A DNA stretch of 64,000 nt, taken from positions 1-64,000 of the forward strand of contig NZ_KB905861.1 in NCBI RefSeq assembly GCF_000381065.1. Direction: 5' to 3'. The notes under the pieces were generated by a model. That model searched no databases, was not told where the DNA came from, and saw nothing but the letters and a program-made list of their open reading frames with translations. The stretch is from Propionispira raffinosivorans DSM 20765 (GTDB taxonomy: Bacteria > Bacillota > Negativicutes > Selenomonadales > Selenomonadaceae). The position numbers and the translations under genes were made by a program. How positions within the stretch are numbered: position 1 is the first letter of the stretch; each line of letters starts with the position of its first letter. Below, piece by piece: positions 55,187-64,000 of this stretch.

Positions 55187-56335
55187 ATGATCGTATTTAA
55201 AAATGTAAACAAGGTGTATAGCAAGGACTTTCACGCCGTCGAAAATATGAATCTTCATATTGAAGAAGGAGAATTATTTGCCCTAATTGGTCCCAGTGGT
55301 TCGGGAAAGTCCACCACGATGAAAATGATTAATCGTTTAATCGAGCCAACCTCTGGTACTGTTCTAATCAACAATAAAAACATCGCAGAAGAAAATCCGG
55401 TAGCACTGCGCCGCAATATTGGCTATGTAATCCAACATATTGGTCTTTTACCGCATATGACGATTGGTGAAAATATCGCCCTTGTTCCACGTTTAAAAAA
55501 ATGGGATAAAGAAAAATCTGACAAGCGTGTTGATGAACTATTAGATATGGTCAATTTACCTGCGGAAACATATCGAAATCGGTATCCAGCTGAACTAAGC
55601 GGTGGTCAGCAGCAGCGGATCGGAGTAATTCGTGCTTTAGCTGGGGATCCGCCGATTGTTCTTATGGATGAACCCTTCAGTGCCCTTGATCCAATCAGCC
55701 GTGAACAACTACAAGATGATCTTTTGGATTTGCAGACAAAATTCCATAAAACGATTGTTTTTGTAACCCATGATATTGATGAAGCAATTAAGCTTGCCGA
55801 TCGGATTGGTATTATGCAAGCTGGAAAGCTCATTCAATTTGATACCCCTGAACAAATTTTACGTCATCCAATCAACGATTTTGTGAGAACCTTTATTGGT
55901 GCTGACCGTATCAATCAAATCGAAAAATATCCAACAATTGAAGAAGTGATGGTTCATGCTATTACAACATTCCCAAGCTTTGGTCTAGCCGAAGGGTTGA
56001 CCAAAATGCGGAAATATAAAGTAGATTCTTTGCTTATTGTTGATAAAGACAAAACATTTTTAGGAGTCGCCAACGCACGTGAAATCCAGAAGAATTTTTC
56101 CAATGAAAAAATTGTATTGTCTGATATCATGAAACGTGATGTTCATACTGTTAAACTATCACAAGAATTAGGCGATGCCATCAATTTAATTAGTGAGCAT
56201 AACGTAGAATATCTACCTGTACTAAATGAAAATAATCAACTAAAAGGTCTGATAACGCGTGCCTCTTTAGTTGATGTAATGGCCAATCAAATGCGAACCA
56301 ATAATAATGACGCAGTTGTCGGGGGGAATGAATAA
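55187..56335 (+). CDS. opuCA: OpuC-type osmoprotectant ABC transporter, ATP-binding protein
   Basis: 382 residues from ATG 55187 (GGAGGAG 8 nt upstream; the frame extends to 55163). Walker A GPSGSGKST, Q loop IGYVIQHIGLLPHM, signature LSGGQQQRIGV, Walker B IVLMDEPFSALD, H loop VTHDIDEA. Two CBS domains follow from about residue 250 (MVHAITTFPSFGLAEGL, IMKRDVHTVKLSQELG), as in OpuCA, where they sense ionic strength or c-di-AMP. It powers uptake of glycine betaine, carnitine or choline. First gene of a three-gene operon. Confidence 0.94.
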   Translation: MIVFKNVNKVYSKDFHAVENMNLHIEEGELFALIGPSGSGKSTTMKMINRLIEPTSGTVLINNKNIAEENPVALRRNIGYVIQHIGLLPHMTIGENIALVPRLKKWDKEKSDKRVDELLDMVNLPAETYRNRYPAELSGGQQQRIGVIRALAGDPPIVLMDEPFSALDPISREQLQDDLLDLQTKFHKTIVFVTHDIDEAIKLADRIGIMQAGKLIQFDTPEQILRHPINDFVRTFIGADRINQIEKYPTIEEVMVHAITTFPSFGLAEGLTKMRKYKVDSLLIVDKDKTFLGVANAREIQKNFSNEKIVLSDIMKRDVHTVKLSQELGDAINLISEHNVEYLPVLNENNQLKGLITRASLVDVMANQMRTNNNDAVVGGNE

Positions 56336-56336
56336 T

Positions 56337-56972
56337 ATGTTAGAAAATTTTTTTATGATGTTACAAAATCGCTGGCCTGAAATAATAATCGGCACATGGC
56401 AGCATCTTCAACTTACAATAGTCGCTTTATTCATTGCAAACCTGATTGCGCTTCCGCTAGGAATTTTACTTACACGAAAACGAAAAATTGCTGAAACCAT
56501 TATCGGCATCACTTCCGTATTTCAAACCATCCCCAGTTTAGCCTTATTGGGATTTATGGTACCATTGTTTGGGATTGGTTTTGGACCAGCGATCATCGCT
56601 TTAACCGTCTATGGTCTTTTGCCGATTTTACGCAACACCTATACAGGAATTTTAGGTGTTGACCAATCAGTTATTGATGCTGGTACTGGCATGGGAATGA
56701 CATCCAGGCAAGTATTGTTTATGATCGAACTCCCTTTAGCACTCCCTATTATCATGGCAGGTATCCGCACCGCAACCGTTATGGTCATTGGTGTAGCTAC
56801 TTTAGCAGCATTAGTTGGTGCTGGTGGTTTAGGTGATTTAATTTTCCGTGGGATTGCTATGGCAAGACAGGATCTTATTTTGGCTGGTGCTATACCAGCA
56901 GCCTTGTTATCCGTCATATTTGATTATGGCTTAAAGAAAATTGAAATTGCCGTACAGCCAAAAAGTAAATAA
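56337..56972 (+). CDS. opuCB: OpuC-type osmoprotectant ABC transporter, permease
   Basis: 211 residues from ATG 56337, one base after the opuCA stop, with a GGGGGG run 10 nt upstream; the frame opens 30 bases earlier. Five or six membrane segments and the coupling-loop motif DAGTGMGMTSRQVLFMIELPLALP. OpuC systems usually have two permeases (OpuCB, OpuCD); only one gene is present, so it may act as a homodimer or pair with a subunit elsewhere. Confidence 0.9.
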   Translation: MLENFFMMLQNRWPEIIIGTWQHLQLTIVALFIANLIALPLGILLTRKRKIAETIIGITSVFQTIPSLALLGFMVPLFGIGFGPAIIALTVYGLLPILRNTYTGILGVDQSVIDAGTGMGMTSRQVLFMIELPLALPIIMAGIRTATVMVIGVATLAALVGAGGLGDLIFRGIAMARQDLILAGAIPAALLSVIFDYGLKKIEIAVQPKSK

Positions 56973-56994
56973 GACCCTATGAAAGGAAGATTTT

Positions 56995-57894
56995 ATGAAG
57001 AAGCTTATTTTATTACTGATTACCATCTTGGCTACCATGAGTATTCTAGGATGTTCTTCACTTTTTGGTAAAGATACCAATACCGTCATTATTGGTGGCA
57101 AAAACTTTACTGAACAAGATATTTTGATTTACCTAATGAAAGGTGTCATTGAAAAAAATACCAATCTAAAAGTAGAGACGAAAGCCTATTTAGGCGGAAC
57201 AAGCGTTGTCGCTCAAGCAATTGAACGAGGTGATTTAGATATCTATGCTGAATACACCGGAACAGCTCTTGTCAATATCTTAGGTGAAGAATATGTTGCG
57301 CCCAGCAGCTCAGAATTTGTCTATGAAAAAGTAAAAAAACTCTACGCAGAAAAAAAACAGATTATCTGGATGAAGCCATTAGGTTTTAGCAATGCGTACA
57401 CATTAGCGATGCGGGCAGATCAGGCTAATGCACTTTCTATCCAATCTATGAGTGATCTAGCAAAACAGTCTGGCACCCTACAATTAGGTGCAACACATGA
57501 ATTTTTAGAACGAGTGGATGGTTATGAAAATGTTAAATCCATATATGACATGAAATTCGAGTCGCCCGCTGGCATGGAACCAGGTTTAACCTACGCCGCT
57601 TGTCGTGACGGAAATGTAGATGTGATTGATGCGTTCTCTACCGATGGACGAATCATTGCCTTTAATTTAAAAGTATTAGATGATGATAAACATGCATTTC
57701 CACCATTTGATGCAGCGCCGCTCGTACGAGCTGATACGTTGAAACTGCATCCTGAAATTGCGGATGCCCTCAACTTATTAGCGGGAAAAATAAACAATGA
57801 AGAAATGTCAAAACTAAATGCAAAAGTTGACTTAGATGGTAAAAGTCCAAATGTCGTTGCAAATGAATGGCTGTCTGATAACGGCTTTCTTTAA
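56995..57894 (+). CDS. opuCC: Osmoprotectant ABC transporter, substrate-binding lipoprotein
   Basis: 299 residues with a lipoprotein signal (lipobox SILGC, Cys about 20). OpuAC/QAT-type binding domain: VIIGGKNFTEQDILIYLMKG, LDIYAEYTGTALVNILGEE, GVTHEFLER-like ATHEFLERVDGYENV and SPAGMEPGLTYAACRDGNVD. It binds a quaternary amine in the periplasm and delivers it to the permease. GGAAGA precedes the ATG. It ends the operon; a stem-loop follows. Confidence 0.92.
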   Translation: MKKLILLLITILATMSILGCSSLFGKDTNTVIIGGKNFTEQDILIYLMKGVIEKNTNLKVETKAYLGGTSVVAQAIERGDLDIYAEYTGTALVNILGEEYVAPSSSEFVYEKVKKLYAEKKQIIWMKPLGFSNAYTLAMRADQANALSIQSMSDLAKQSGTLQLGATHEFLERVDGYENVKSIYDMKFESPAGMEPGLTYAACRDGNVDVIDAFSTDGRIIAFNLKVLDDDKHAFPPFDAAPLVRADTLKLHPEIADALNLLAGKINNEEMSKLNAKVDLDGKSPNVVANEWLSDNGFL

Positions 57895-57901
57895 CAATCA
57901 C

Positions 57902-57939
57902 TAATGAATTAGTTATACTATTATATAACTAATTCATTA
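57902..57939 (+). terminator. Stem-loop after the osmoprotectant operon
   Basis: A perfect 16-bp A/T-rich stem (57902-57917 with 57924-57939) and 6-nt loop, 7 bases past the opuCC stop. There is no long T tract, so it may be a weak terminator or a 3'-end stabiliser. Confidence 0.6.
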
Positions 57940-57955
57940 TAAGTCAAATGATTAT

Positions 57956-57984
57956 TTGACAATGATTCTTCTTTGCAGTATAAT
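57956..57984 (+). promoter_or_regulatory. Consensus promoter ahead of leader element copy 2
   Basis: TTGACA (57956-57961), 17-nt spacer, TATAAT (57979-57984), again perfect. The distance from the -10 to the structured element (45 nt) is close to that at copy 1 (49 nt). Confidence 0.85.
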
Positions 57985-58029
57985 AGATATATAAAGTTTT
58001 ATTATGTATCGGATCATTTACAGCAAAAT

Positions 58030-58096
58030 ACTGAATCCCTACGAATATGGGCGGTAGATCTTTTACAGACACGCTTCATAAACGTAGGGTTTTTTT
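58030..58096 (+). ncRNA. Putative structured leader RNA / attenuator, copy 2
   Basis: Outer helix CCCTACG (58037-58043) with CGTAGGG (58083-58089), inner helix GGGCG (58049-58053) with CGCTT (58072-58076, two wobbles), internal loop with ATCTTTTACAG against ATCTGTTAAAG in copy 1, then seven T. As at copy 1 the outer helix plus T tract is an intrinsic terminator, and it stands 143 bases before a gene for a secreted protein of unknown function. Conserved loops and changed helix bases suggest a ligand-binding attenuator or a processed small RNA. Confidence 0.6.
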
Positions 58097-58122
58097 CTTA
58101 TCCTAATCAAAAATAAAATAAT

Positions 58123-58212
58123 ATGTCTTGGTCTGTATCCCTGCTTATCCTATTGACTAGTATCTGTATTACCAACCCGTTCATTCGTGCAGAGCCAATA
58201 CATTCACAATAA
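58123..58212 (+). CDS. Possible 29-residue hydrophobic peptide (doubtful)
   Basis: ATG at 58123 opens a 29-codon frame reading MSWSVSLLILLTSICITNPF and then IRAEPIHSQ, shaped like a signal peptide or single membrane helix. There is no Shine-Dalgarno sequence, and it lies in the leader between structured element copy 2 and the secreted-protein gene. It could be a leader peptide, the remnant of a signal-peptide coding region, or chance. Reported because nothing else explains this stretch. Confidence 0.2.
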   Translation: MSWSVSLLILLTSICITNPFIRAEPIHSQ

Positions 58213-58239
58213 AAGTACGAAAAAGGAGACGAAATAAAA

Positions 58240-59142
58240 ATGAAATATTTTAGCTTACGTATTTTATGCGTTTTGAGTTTATTACTAGGAATTCAGACTG
58301 CTGGTTTAGCTTCCGCAGAAGATGCCAGTCAGGCCGTGCCTGCTAATTTAACTACAGAACAATTTCCTGGACACAGTTTCACTTTTCTAAATTTACCTGC
58401 TGATCAACAAAGTGTCGGCTATAAAATTTTCACACCAGCACAGGCAGAACAAGGAGATCAATCTTCGCCAATTAATTTTTCTGAACATTTTGCCAAAGAA
58501 GCTACTGTGAGTAAAGTGATCCTAGACCCGGCTACAAAAGAATATTTAGTATATCTAACAGTAAATGATACGGGGGAAGAATTGGCGGAACATACGAGAC
58601 ACGGCCAGTTAAACAGCCTGGTATTAACATCTGATTTAATAAATGCCAAAGAACAGTTCATGGGTAAAACAATTTATCCTAAAACGCGAAATTTGTCAGG
58701 CAGCGATGATGTAACAACACCTATTTTAATCGGTAGTGCTGTTACTGTAGTTGATGTAGTGGCTAGTTCACAAGCACAAAAACCAATTTCATTGGTTGTC
58801 TCTGTAAATGGGAAAAATGCTATTCTACCAATAGCTTATAGCTGGACCAACATATCGGCAGAGAACTGGTCAAGTACGCCAGCTTGGCAAGAAGATTTAT
58901 TTCTTCAAAACCCAAGAACTACATTGGGCTGGTCATCCGCCACATGGGAAAATATTGAAAAAGCCAGCGTGATCGAAAATATGACAAAAGATCAGGTATT
59001 GCTCAGTTGGGGAAAACCAAACCGAGCTGAAAACAATGGAACTGCTTGGATTTACGGTTCGAAAAAGTTGAATTTTTCTGGTAATGTAGTATCATCTATT
59101 GAAGCAATACCTGAAACAACTCCTATTGAAACCATCAAATAA
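58240..59142 (+). CDS. Secreted protein of unknown function (300 aa)
   Basis: Signal peptide to about residue 26 (LGIQTAGLASA-ED). The mature protein is soluble and mostly beta, with FPGHSFTFLNLPADQQSVGY near the start, a central KVILDPATKEYLVYLTVNDT strand pair, and a C-terminal 55 residues (IENMTKDQVLLSWGKPNRAE, GTAWIYGSKKLNFSGNVV) resembling a SmpA/BamE-type small domain. No Cys in the mature part was noticed. GGAG precedes the ATG. Expression is apparently governed by the leader element copy 2, shared with the osmoprotectant operon, so a role in osmotic or envelope homeostasis is possible. Confidence 0.75.
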   Translation: MKYFSLRILCVLSLLLGIQTAGLASAEDASQAVPANLTTEQFPGHSFTFLNLPADQQSVGYKIFTPAQAEQGDQSSPINFSEHFAKEATVSKVILDPATKEYLVYLTVNDTGEELAEHTRHGQLNSLVLTSDLINAKEQFMGKTIYPKTRNLSGSDDVTTPILIGSAVTVVDVVASSQAQKPISLVVSVNGKNAILPIAYSWTNISAENWSSTPAWQEDLFLQNPRTTLGWSSATWENIEKASVIENMTKDQVLLSWGKPNRAENNGTAWIYGSKKLNFSGNVVSSIEAIPETTPIETIK

Positions 59143-59199
59143 ATCGTCCTTGAAGTTTCTCACTATTCAAAATTATCTAGTAAAAACACATGATAGATT

Positions 59200-59243
59200 A
59201 AATCAAAAAGAAGCCACACTAAGCTGTGGCTTCTTTTTGATTT
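59200..59243. terminator. Bidirectional terminator between the secreted protein and ddl
   Basis: A perfect 19-bp stem (59200-59218 with 59225-59243), 6-nt loop, A and T tracts at the base of both arms. It ends both convergent genes and overlaps the ddl stop. Confidence 0.9.
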
Positions 59244-60339
59244 AGTCATCATATGATATTTGCAGTCTATGTTCCCGTTCATAACGTTCCAAGGCGAATT
59301 GAATTAATCTATGAATCAAATCCGGATAACTCACTCCACTAAGTTCCCATAATTTCGGGTACATGCTAATTTTTGTAAAACCAGGAATTGTGTTGATTTC
59401 ATTCACAATGATACGCTGATCTTTCGTTAAAAAACAATCTACTCTAGCCATACCTTCGCAGCCAAGTACCTGAAAAACCTGAATTGCCACTGTTTGGATT
59501 TTTTTACTGAGTGCAGCCGAAAGATTCGCTGGCAATTTTAAAATCGCACCATTTTCATCTCTGTACTTGGCATCATATGAATAAAAATCTTTTTGGGCAA
59601 TAATTTCACCAATCACCGATGCTTTTGGTTGATCATTTCCTAGTATTCCACATTCTAGTTCACGCCCTACAATAGCTTCTTCAATCAAAATCTTATTATC
59701 AAATTGAAATGCTGTTTTTATCGCCTCAGCAAACGTAAAAACATCATGAACTTTACTCACACCTACCGACGATCCTGCATTAGCAGGTTTGATAAATAAA
59801 GGCAGACCAAGTTCAGAACTAATATCATTAAAATTAATCTGTTCCCGCTGCCAATAAAAATACGTTTTAAATCTAGCAATGTCAATTCCTGCATCACGCA
59901 AAATTCGTTTCGTCATATCTTTATCCATGCCAACAGCTGATGCTAAGACTCCTGGTCCAACGTAAGGAATATCAGCAAGTTTCAAGAAGCCTTGAACGGT
60001 ACCATCTTCACCATTTGTACCATGTAAAACCGGAAAAATCACATCAATGGGTTGTTTCATTCCACCTTTACAGGAAAATACCGCTTCATTTACCCCATCC
60101 CCAAGTGTAAAAAGCATATTGCTGTCAATGTTTGATTTTATGTTCTGTAATGAATTTCCTGCCTGTAAAATCATGTCGCTGTTATAGAGTTTCCATTGAC
60201 CACTTTCATCAATTCCAATGAGTGTAAGATCATATTTTTCTTTATCAATAGCTTCTATAATATTTTGAACAGACTGCAACGAAACTGCATGTTCAGCAGA
60301 TTGCCCGCCAAACAAAAGTCCAAGATTAATTTTCTTCAT
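59242..60339 (-). CDS. ddl: D-alanine--D-alanine ligase
   Basis: 365 residues, ATP-grasp. LLFGGQSAEHAVSLQSVQNI at the N-terminus, PVLHGTNGEDGTVQGFL, KPANAGSSVGVSKV, FYSYDAKYRDENGAI (omega loop with the Tyr typical of D-Ala-D-Ala formation rather than the His of VanA-type D-Ala-D-Lac ligases), and EINTIPGFTKISMYPKLW. It makes the D-Ala-D-Ala end of peptidoglycan precursors. Monocistronic here. Confidence 0.94.
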   Translation of the reverse strand: MKKINLGLLFGGQSAEHAVSLQSVQNIIEAIDKEKYDLTLIGIDESGQWKLYNSDMILQAGNSLQNIKSNIDSNMLFTLGDGVNEAVFSCKGGMKQPIDVIFPVLHGTNGEDGTVQGFLKLADIPYVGPGVLASAVGMDKDMTKRILRDAGIDIARFKTYFYWQREQINFNDISSELGLPLFIKPANAGSSVGVSKVHDVFTFAEAIKTAFQFDNKILIEEAIVGRELECGILGNDQPKASVIGEIIAQKDFYSYDAKYRDENGAILKLPANLSAALSKKIQTVAIQVFQVLGCEGMARVDCFLTKDQRIIVNEINTIPGFTKISMYPKLWELSGVSYPDLIHRLIQFALERYEREHRLQISYDD

Positions 60340-60483
60340 TCAAGCGCCGACTCCTTCACATTTAAAACTTTCTTTATAGTGTAACAAGCCTGGTCCTCCC
60401 TGCCAATAACAAAGTTGCTTTTTATATTGCAAATGGTGCCAATCATCACAAAGATTTTATGGGCCTATTTTGAGAAGTAGAAC

Positions 60484-60521
60484 GGACTTTCGAGGGAATA
60501 TATACAACAAATCGAAAGCCC
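60484..60521 (-). terminator. Stem-loop downstream of the first chemoreceptor gene
   Basis: GGACTTTCGA (60484-60493) pairs with TCGAAAGCCC (60512-60521) with one weak pair; no long T tract. Probably the 3' end of the chemoreceptor transcript, uncertain. Confidence 0.4.
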
Positions 60522-60535
60522 TTTATAAAAAAATA

Positions 60536-62245
60536 TTACACTTTAAATTTGCTCGTAATCTGCGTCAAATCTTCCGCTATTTTAACTAAATATTTACTAG
60601 ATTCGGCTATGGTTCCGGTAGAAGCAGCTTGTTGCTGCGTCGCTGCTGATACCGTATGGGTCTGCTCAGAAGCCGCCCGGCTAATTTGACCGATTTCTTT
60701 TACCGAAACAACAATTTCACGACTTCCCGTCGTAATGTTATCAATTGAAAGGGAAATTTTCTCGACTTGCTTCGTAACCTGTTCAACAAACAAGACCACT
60801 TGTTCAAACGTAGCTCCAGCTTTTTCTACTACATTTGTCCCCGCAGTCACTTCATGAGTTCCTTTGTCCATTGAGTGAACGGCTTTGCCCGTTTCTTTTT
60901 GAATTTCACCGACGATACCACCGATTTGTTGTGCCGCTTCGGCAGATTGCTCAGCCAGCTTACGAACTTCATCCGCCACTACAGCAAAACCGCGGCCATG
61001 CTCTCCGGCTCTAGCCGCTTCAATAGCTGCATTAAGCGCCAGTAGGTTTGTCTGCCCGGCAATCATAGAAATCGTATCCACGATTTTTCCAATTTGATCC
61101 GACCGATTTTCTAAGGTTGATACAGCCAGAAAAGAGTCCTGCACAGTTTTTGTAATCAATTTCATTTGTGCAGTAACTTTTTGAATCGCTTCATGCCCTT
61201 CTTTTGCTACAAGAGAAGTTTTTCCTGAATGTGTGCTTACATTGTTTACCGTTTCAGCAATCTGATCAATATTATCTGACATTCTCCCCACAATTTCTAT
61301 CGTTGTACTGATCGCCTGCACTTGTTTTACTGAGCCTTCGGCCAGATCATGAATCGAATCAGACACCTTCGCTAAAGTAGAGGCACTTTCGTCAACACTA
61401 GCTGTCATTTTCTGCGATGAAGCAATTAATTGTTCGGATGTGGGAATCATCGTCCCAATTAAACTGCGAAGATTCGCGGTCATTATATTAATTTCTTTAC
61501 CCAACTCACCAATTTCATCATCCGCTTCAATTATGATACCCTGTTTTAAGTTACCTTTTGCAACCGCTTTAACTTGATTCACTAAATGCTGTAAGGGAAT
61601 AGCAATTAATTGAACGATGATGCGACCGAAAACAATACCCGTAAGTAACGCCAGTAAAGTAACTGCTATAATTAAAGTTTCAACCCATTGACTATGTTCT
61701 TTGCCCATCACATTCAATTGATCCGCTTGTTCCGTATTATATTGAATAATATTAGAGCGAATTTGTGTTGCTTTATTAAAGACAGGTATATTCGTCATAT
61801 AAAGTGAATACGCATCTTCATTTTTCCCCTTCAGTACAAGATCAATAATGTCTTTACGTGCTTTCCGATAGTTCACCAGTTCATTTTTTAAATTTTCTAA
61901 TTGCTCTATTTCATAAGTATCCGGCTTAATTGCTTCATACTTTTCCTGTAAAACATTGATTTTATTTGTATTCTCCGTAATAGCTGCCGTGAGCTCTTTC
62001 TGTTTCAACGAATCTTTTGTCAAGATAAGCTGTAATAATTTTGATTCCGAATCTTTGCTAATCAATCGTACTTCAGCAATAAACTGATTGGGCAGTAATC
62101 TTTTTTCATACATACTGCTTAAATCTAAACTCAATGTCTGTACAGCATAAAATCCTACGATACCAATAATCAACAGACCTAATGCTTTTACAGTAATCAG
62201 GCTGTAGATTTTTCTAGCAGTCTTTAAATTTGCCAACCATCTCAT
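60536..62245 (-). CDS. Methyl-accepting chemotaxis protein
   Basis: 569 residues. Membrane helix about 12-32, a four-helix-bundle sensor (4HB_MCP, about 35-190, with [20 protein letters not shown]), second helix about 190-212, HAMP domain, then the signalling domain with the conserved hairpin tip [21 protein letters not shown] and [18 protein letters not shown]. No CheB/CheR pentapeptide at the C-terminus (ends ITSKFKV). It relays an outside signal to CheA/CheW at the flagellar motor, implying a motile organism. Ligand unknown. Confidence 0.94.
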   Translation of the reverse strand: MRWLANLKTARKIYSLITVKALGLLIIGIVGFYAVQTLSLDLSSMYEKRLLPNQFIAEVRLISKDSESKLLQLILTKDSLKQKELTAAITENTNKINVLQEKYEAIKPDTYEIEQLENLKNELVNYRKARKDIIDLVLKGKNEDAYSLYMTNIPVFNKATQIRSNIIQYNTEQADQLNVMGKEHSQWVETLIIAVTLLALLTGIVFGRIIVQLIAIPLQHLVNQVKAVAKGNLKQGIIIEADDEIGELGKEINIMTANLRSLIGTMIPTSEQLIASSQKMTASVDESASTLAKVSDSIHDLAEGSVKQVQAISTTIEIVGRMSDNIDQIAETVNNVSTHSGKTSLVAKEGHEAIQKVTAQMKLITKTVQDSFLAVSTLENRSDQIGKIVDTISMIAGQTNLLALNAAIEAARAGEHGRGFAVVADEVRKLAEQSAEAAQQIGGIVGEIQKETGKAVHSMDKGTHEVTAGTNVVEKAGATFEQVVLFVEQVTKQVEKISLSIDNITTGSREIVVSVKEIGQISRAASEQTHTVSAATQQQAASTGTIAESSKYLVKIAEDLTQITSKFKV

Positions 62246-62360
62246 TTTGTATCACCTCTGTCCCCATGAATTCTAATTCATAAAGACATATTCGTTCTAT
62301 TTTCGGAAAATCCCTTTAAGTCGCCAAAATTTAATTGATAAAAAAATCTACTTCATCTAT

Positions 62361-64000
62361 TTATAATTTAAAACGCAACACCAGCGTTTCTAATTTATTA
62401 GCAATATCAGCTACAAAATTTGCTGACTGTTTGATTTCCTGCATCGTTTGACTAACATTCTCTGTGCTATCCGAAATGTTTTTCGTTTCTTCAACACTTT
62501 CCATTATTACAGTCGTAACTGATTCAATCGCTTGATCAATTTCCCCAATTTCACTGGATACTTGATGTAATTGATTGCCAATATTAGTCGTAATACTCAA
62601 AAAAGCTTCAGCATCTTTTTTATATTCTTGTCCCACCGAAACAAACGCATCATAATCCGGTTGAACCTTTTCATTGATAAAGCTCAAAAGTTCCCTACTC
62701 GTATCAACTAAAATTTTCATTGTAACTTGCACTTTATGTGTTAATGTTTGGATACTTCCTACAGCTGCTTCAGATTCTTCTGCAAGTTTCCGGACTTCTT
62801 CAGCCACAACAGCAAAACCACGTCCACTTTCCCCTGCGTGCGCTGCCTCAATCGCAGCATTCAACGCTAACAAATTTGTTTGTACAGCTATCTTTGCAAT
62901 TGAATCTGCCATCTTGCTGATTTCATCAATAATTTTAGCATCATCAATGGCTTGTACAACTCGTTGATTGATACCATCATATAGTTCTACAGTTGATTGC
63001 CTGGAATCTTGTGAACCAGCTTGCAATTTGACAGCTTTTTTCTCAACCGCACTGGCAATATCACTTCCTTTAATAGAATTCAATGAAAGATTGCTTGCAT
63101 TCGTACCCACGTTTTCAGCAAATGCGGTAATTTCTTCCGTGGTTGCCGAAAGAGATTGTACCCCGTGTGCCACCTGCTTGGTCGACAAAGCCACACGCCC
63201 TGCTGCATCAGCTGATTGATTTGCCCCTTTCGTCAATTCCATAGTGGAAACAACTAACTGGTCCGAAAACAAAGCAATTTTATGTAATATATCCCGCATA
63301 TTAAAAATCATCTGGTTTACACCCGCTGCTATTTCAGCTAATTCATCCTGTGAAGCCAGATCTACGTTTGATGACAAATCCCCATCTTTCACTTTCCCCA
63401 GCCCAGCTTGGATAACCGATACAGCATTGATGATGGATAAAACCAGCGCTATACAGATATACAGCAAAATAGGCAAAGCCAGTCCCAATGAAAGTAAAAC
63501 GACATTTGATTTTTTTTCATATTCTGTTACACGAGCTGAACAAAGCTGCCAAACATCATTTGCTAAGACGGAAAAAAGATTGTCGTTGAGCTGAATGGCT
63601 TGGTCAACTTCTGCTGTTGTAAGTGATATATTTCCATTCTCCAAATTTAAATCTGCATCTAAAATTTTTAAGAGCTGTGCATATGCCGCTTTAAATTCAA
63701 CGGCCGGTGTTTTTATATTTTCCAATACTCGTTCCTGTTTTGTATCATTAAAGGCAATCCCAGTCTGCAAATCCCCATTAATGGTGTCCGTAATGCTATT
63801 AATCTGCGTAGCAAGTGCAATCAGACTTTTTTTGTCACTATAGCTGAGAGAAGTTTTTTTCTGTTTTTCTAATAAAGCCCGTAATCGGAATAAGTCATCA
63901 GATAAGCTTATACTACGAAACATAATAACATCCATCGTATAATATGAATCCAGATCTGGGTCCAATGTAAGATTTGAGTTATCTGAAATGTCTGAATGTA
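62361..64000 (-). CDS. Methyl-accepting chemotaxis protein, N-terminus beyond the window
   Basis: The frame is still open at the right edge (TTG at 63965 is unlikely to be the start), so the first membrane helix and part of the sensor are missing. Visible: the C-terminal part of a helical sensor, a membrane helix ([20 protein letters not shown]), HAMP, and a signalling domain with [21 protein letters not shown] and [18 protein letters not shown]. The signalling hairpin differs enough from the neighbouring receptor that this is not a recent duplicate. The pair lies in tandem, 115 bases apart. Confidence 0.92.
   Translation of the reverse strand, partial: HSDISDNSNLTLDPDLDSYYTMDVIMFRSISLSDDLFRLRALLEKQKKTSLSYSDKKSLIALATQINSITDTINGDLQTGIAFNDTKQERVLENIKTPAVEFKAAYAQLLKILDADLNLENGNISLTTAEVDQAIQLNDNLFSVLANDVWQLCSARVTEYEKKSNVVLLSLGLALPILLYICIALVLSIINAVSVIQAGLGKVKDGDLSSNVDLASQDELAEIAAGVNQMIFNMRDILHKIALFSDQLVVSTMELTKGANQSADAAGRVALSTKQVAHGVQSLSATTEEITAFAENVGTNASNLSLNSIKGSDIASAVEKKAVKLQAGSQDSRQSTVELYDGINQRVVQAIDDAKIIDEISKMADSIAKIAVQTNLLALNAAIEAAHAGESGRGFAVVAEEVRKLAEESEAAVGSIQTLTHKVQVTMKILVDTSRELLSFINEKVQPDYDAFVSVGQEYKKDAEAFLSITTNIGNQLHQVSSEIGEIDQAIESVTTVIMESVEETKNISDSTENVSQTMQEIKQSANFVADIANKLETLVLRFKL

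Noticed and set aside
55042-58096. The paired leader elements as purine riboswitches
   Set aside because: The string ATATGGGCG recalls the purine aptamer core, but the three-way junction, the two loop-loop partners and the binding C/U segment are missing, and the elements are only about 67 nt long.
59242-60339. Ddl as a VanA-type D-Ala-D-Lac ligase
   Set aside because: The omega loop reads FYSYDAKY, the Tyr form of ordinary D-Ala-D-Ala ligases, and no vanH or vanX homologue is adjacent.
1-64000. tRNA, rRNA or CRISPR arrays
   Set aside because: No tRNA cloverleaf, rRNA core segment or regularly spaced repeat series was noticed on either strand by eye; a covariance search could still find a missed tRNA.

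Overview
The window looks like a piece of chromosome from a low-GC, anaerobic, plant-sugar-fermenting member of the Firmicutes that has an outer membrane (Negativicutes, Selenomonadales-like). The envelope evidence is a secreted protein with one SLH domain followed by a beta-barrel ending in Phe (26418-27791), the porin type typical of Negativicutes, beside otherwise Firmicutes-like regulators and enzymes. The family-level placement is inference. No rRNA, tRNA, CRISPR array or prophage was seen; the only mobile element is an IS200-type transposase cut by the left edge.

Left third (1-14.4 kb): lrgAB, an ABC1-family kinase, a two-component system, an envelope glycosylation set (GtrB-like GT2, ArnT/PMT-like transferase, GtrA flippase), a cell-wall amidase, a TcyP-type cystine symporter, a DUF134-NifX fusion, and a MtaR-like LysR gene next to a MetE-like methyltransferase. 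Between the kinase and the two-component system lies a promoter covered by a near-perfect Fur box, followed about 80 nt later by a strong terminator: a candidate iron-responsive small RNA.

Middle (14.4-49 kb) is carbohydrate catabolism. A five-gene sugar-acid operon (Zn-dehydrogenase, SDR, ACS-type MFS transporter, 2-hydroxyacid dehydrogenase, IlvD/Edd dehydratase) faces its own GntR/FCD regulator across a region with repeated half-sites. A ten-gene minus-strand run (35.0 to 23.2 kb: rhaB-rhaA-rhaD-LUD-GH105-GPH transporter-SLH porin-GH28-rhaM-aldA) forms a complete rhamnogalacturonan-oligosaccharide and L-rhamnose pathway including its own outer-membrane channel; a DeoR regulator is divergent. 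Farther on come an aminotransferase, fabF with an AraC-GyrI regulator, a DEAD-box helicase, a second two-component system and the L-arabinose operon araE-araB-araA-araD.

Right part (49-64 kb): a 35-residue basic protein, CorA, a second FCD regulator, an OPT peptide transporter, an OpuC-like osmoprotectant ABC transporter, a secreted protein of unknown function, D-Ala-D-Ala ligase and two chemoreceptors (the last cut by the window end). Two closely similar structured leader elements, each behind a consensus TTGACA-N17-TATAAT promoter, precede the osmoprotectant operon and the unknown secreted protein. They look like copies of one cis-regulatory RNA class that I could not match to a known riboswitch and are the best candidate here for something undescribed. 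Start codons were reassigned wherever a good ribosome binding site pointed to an internal ATG, GTG or unusual codon.
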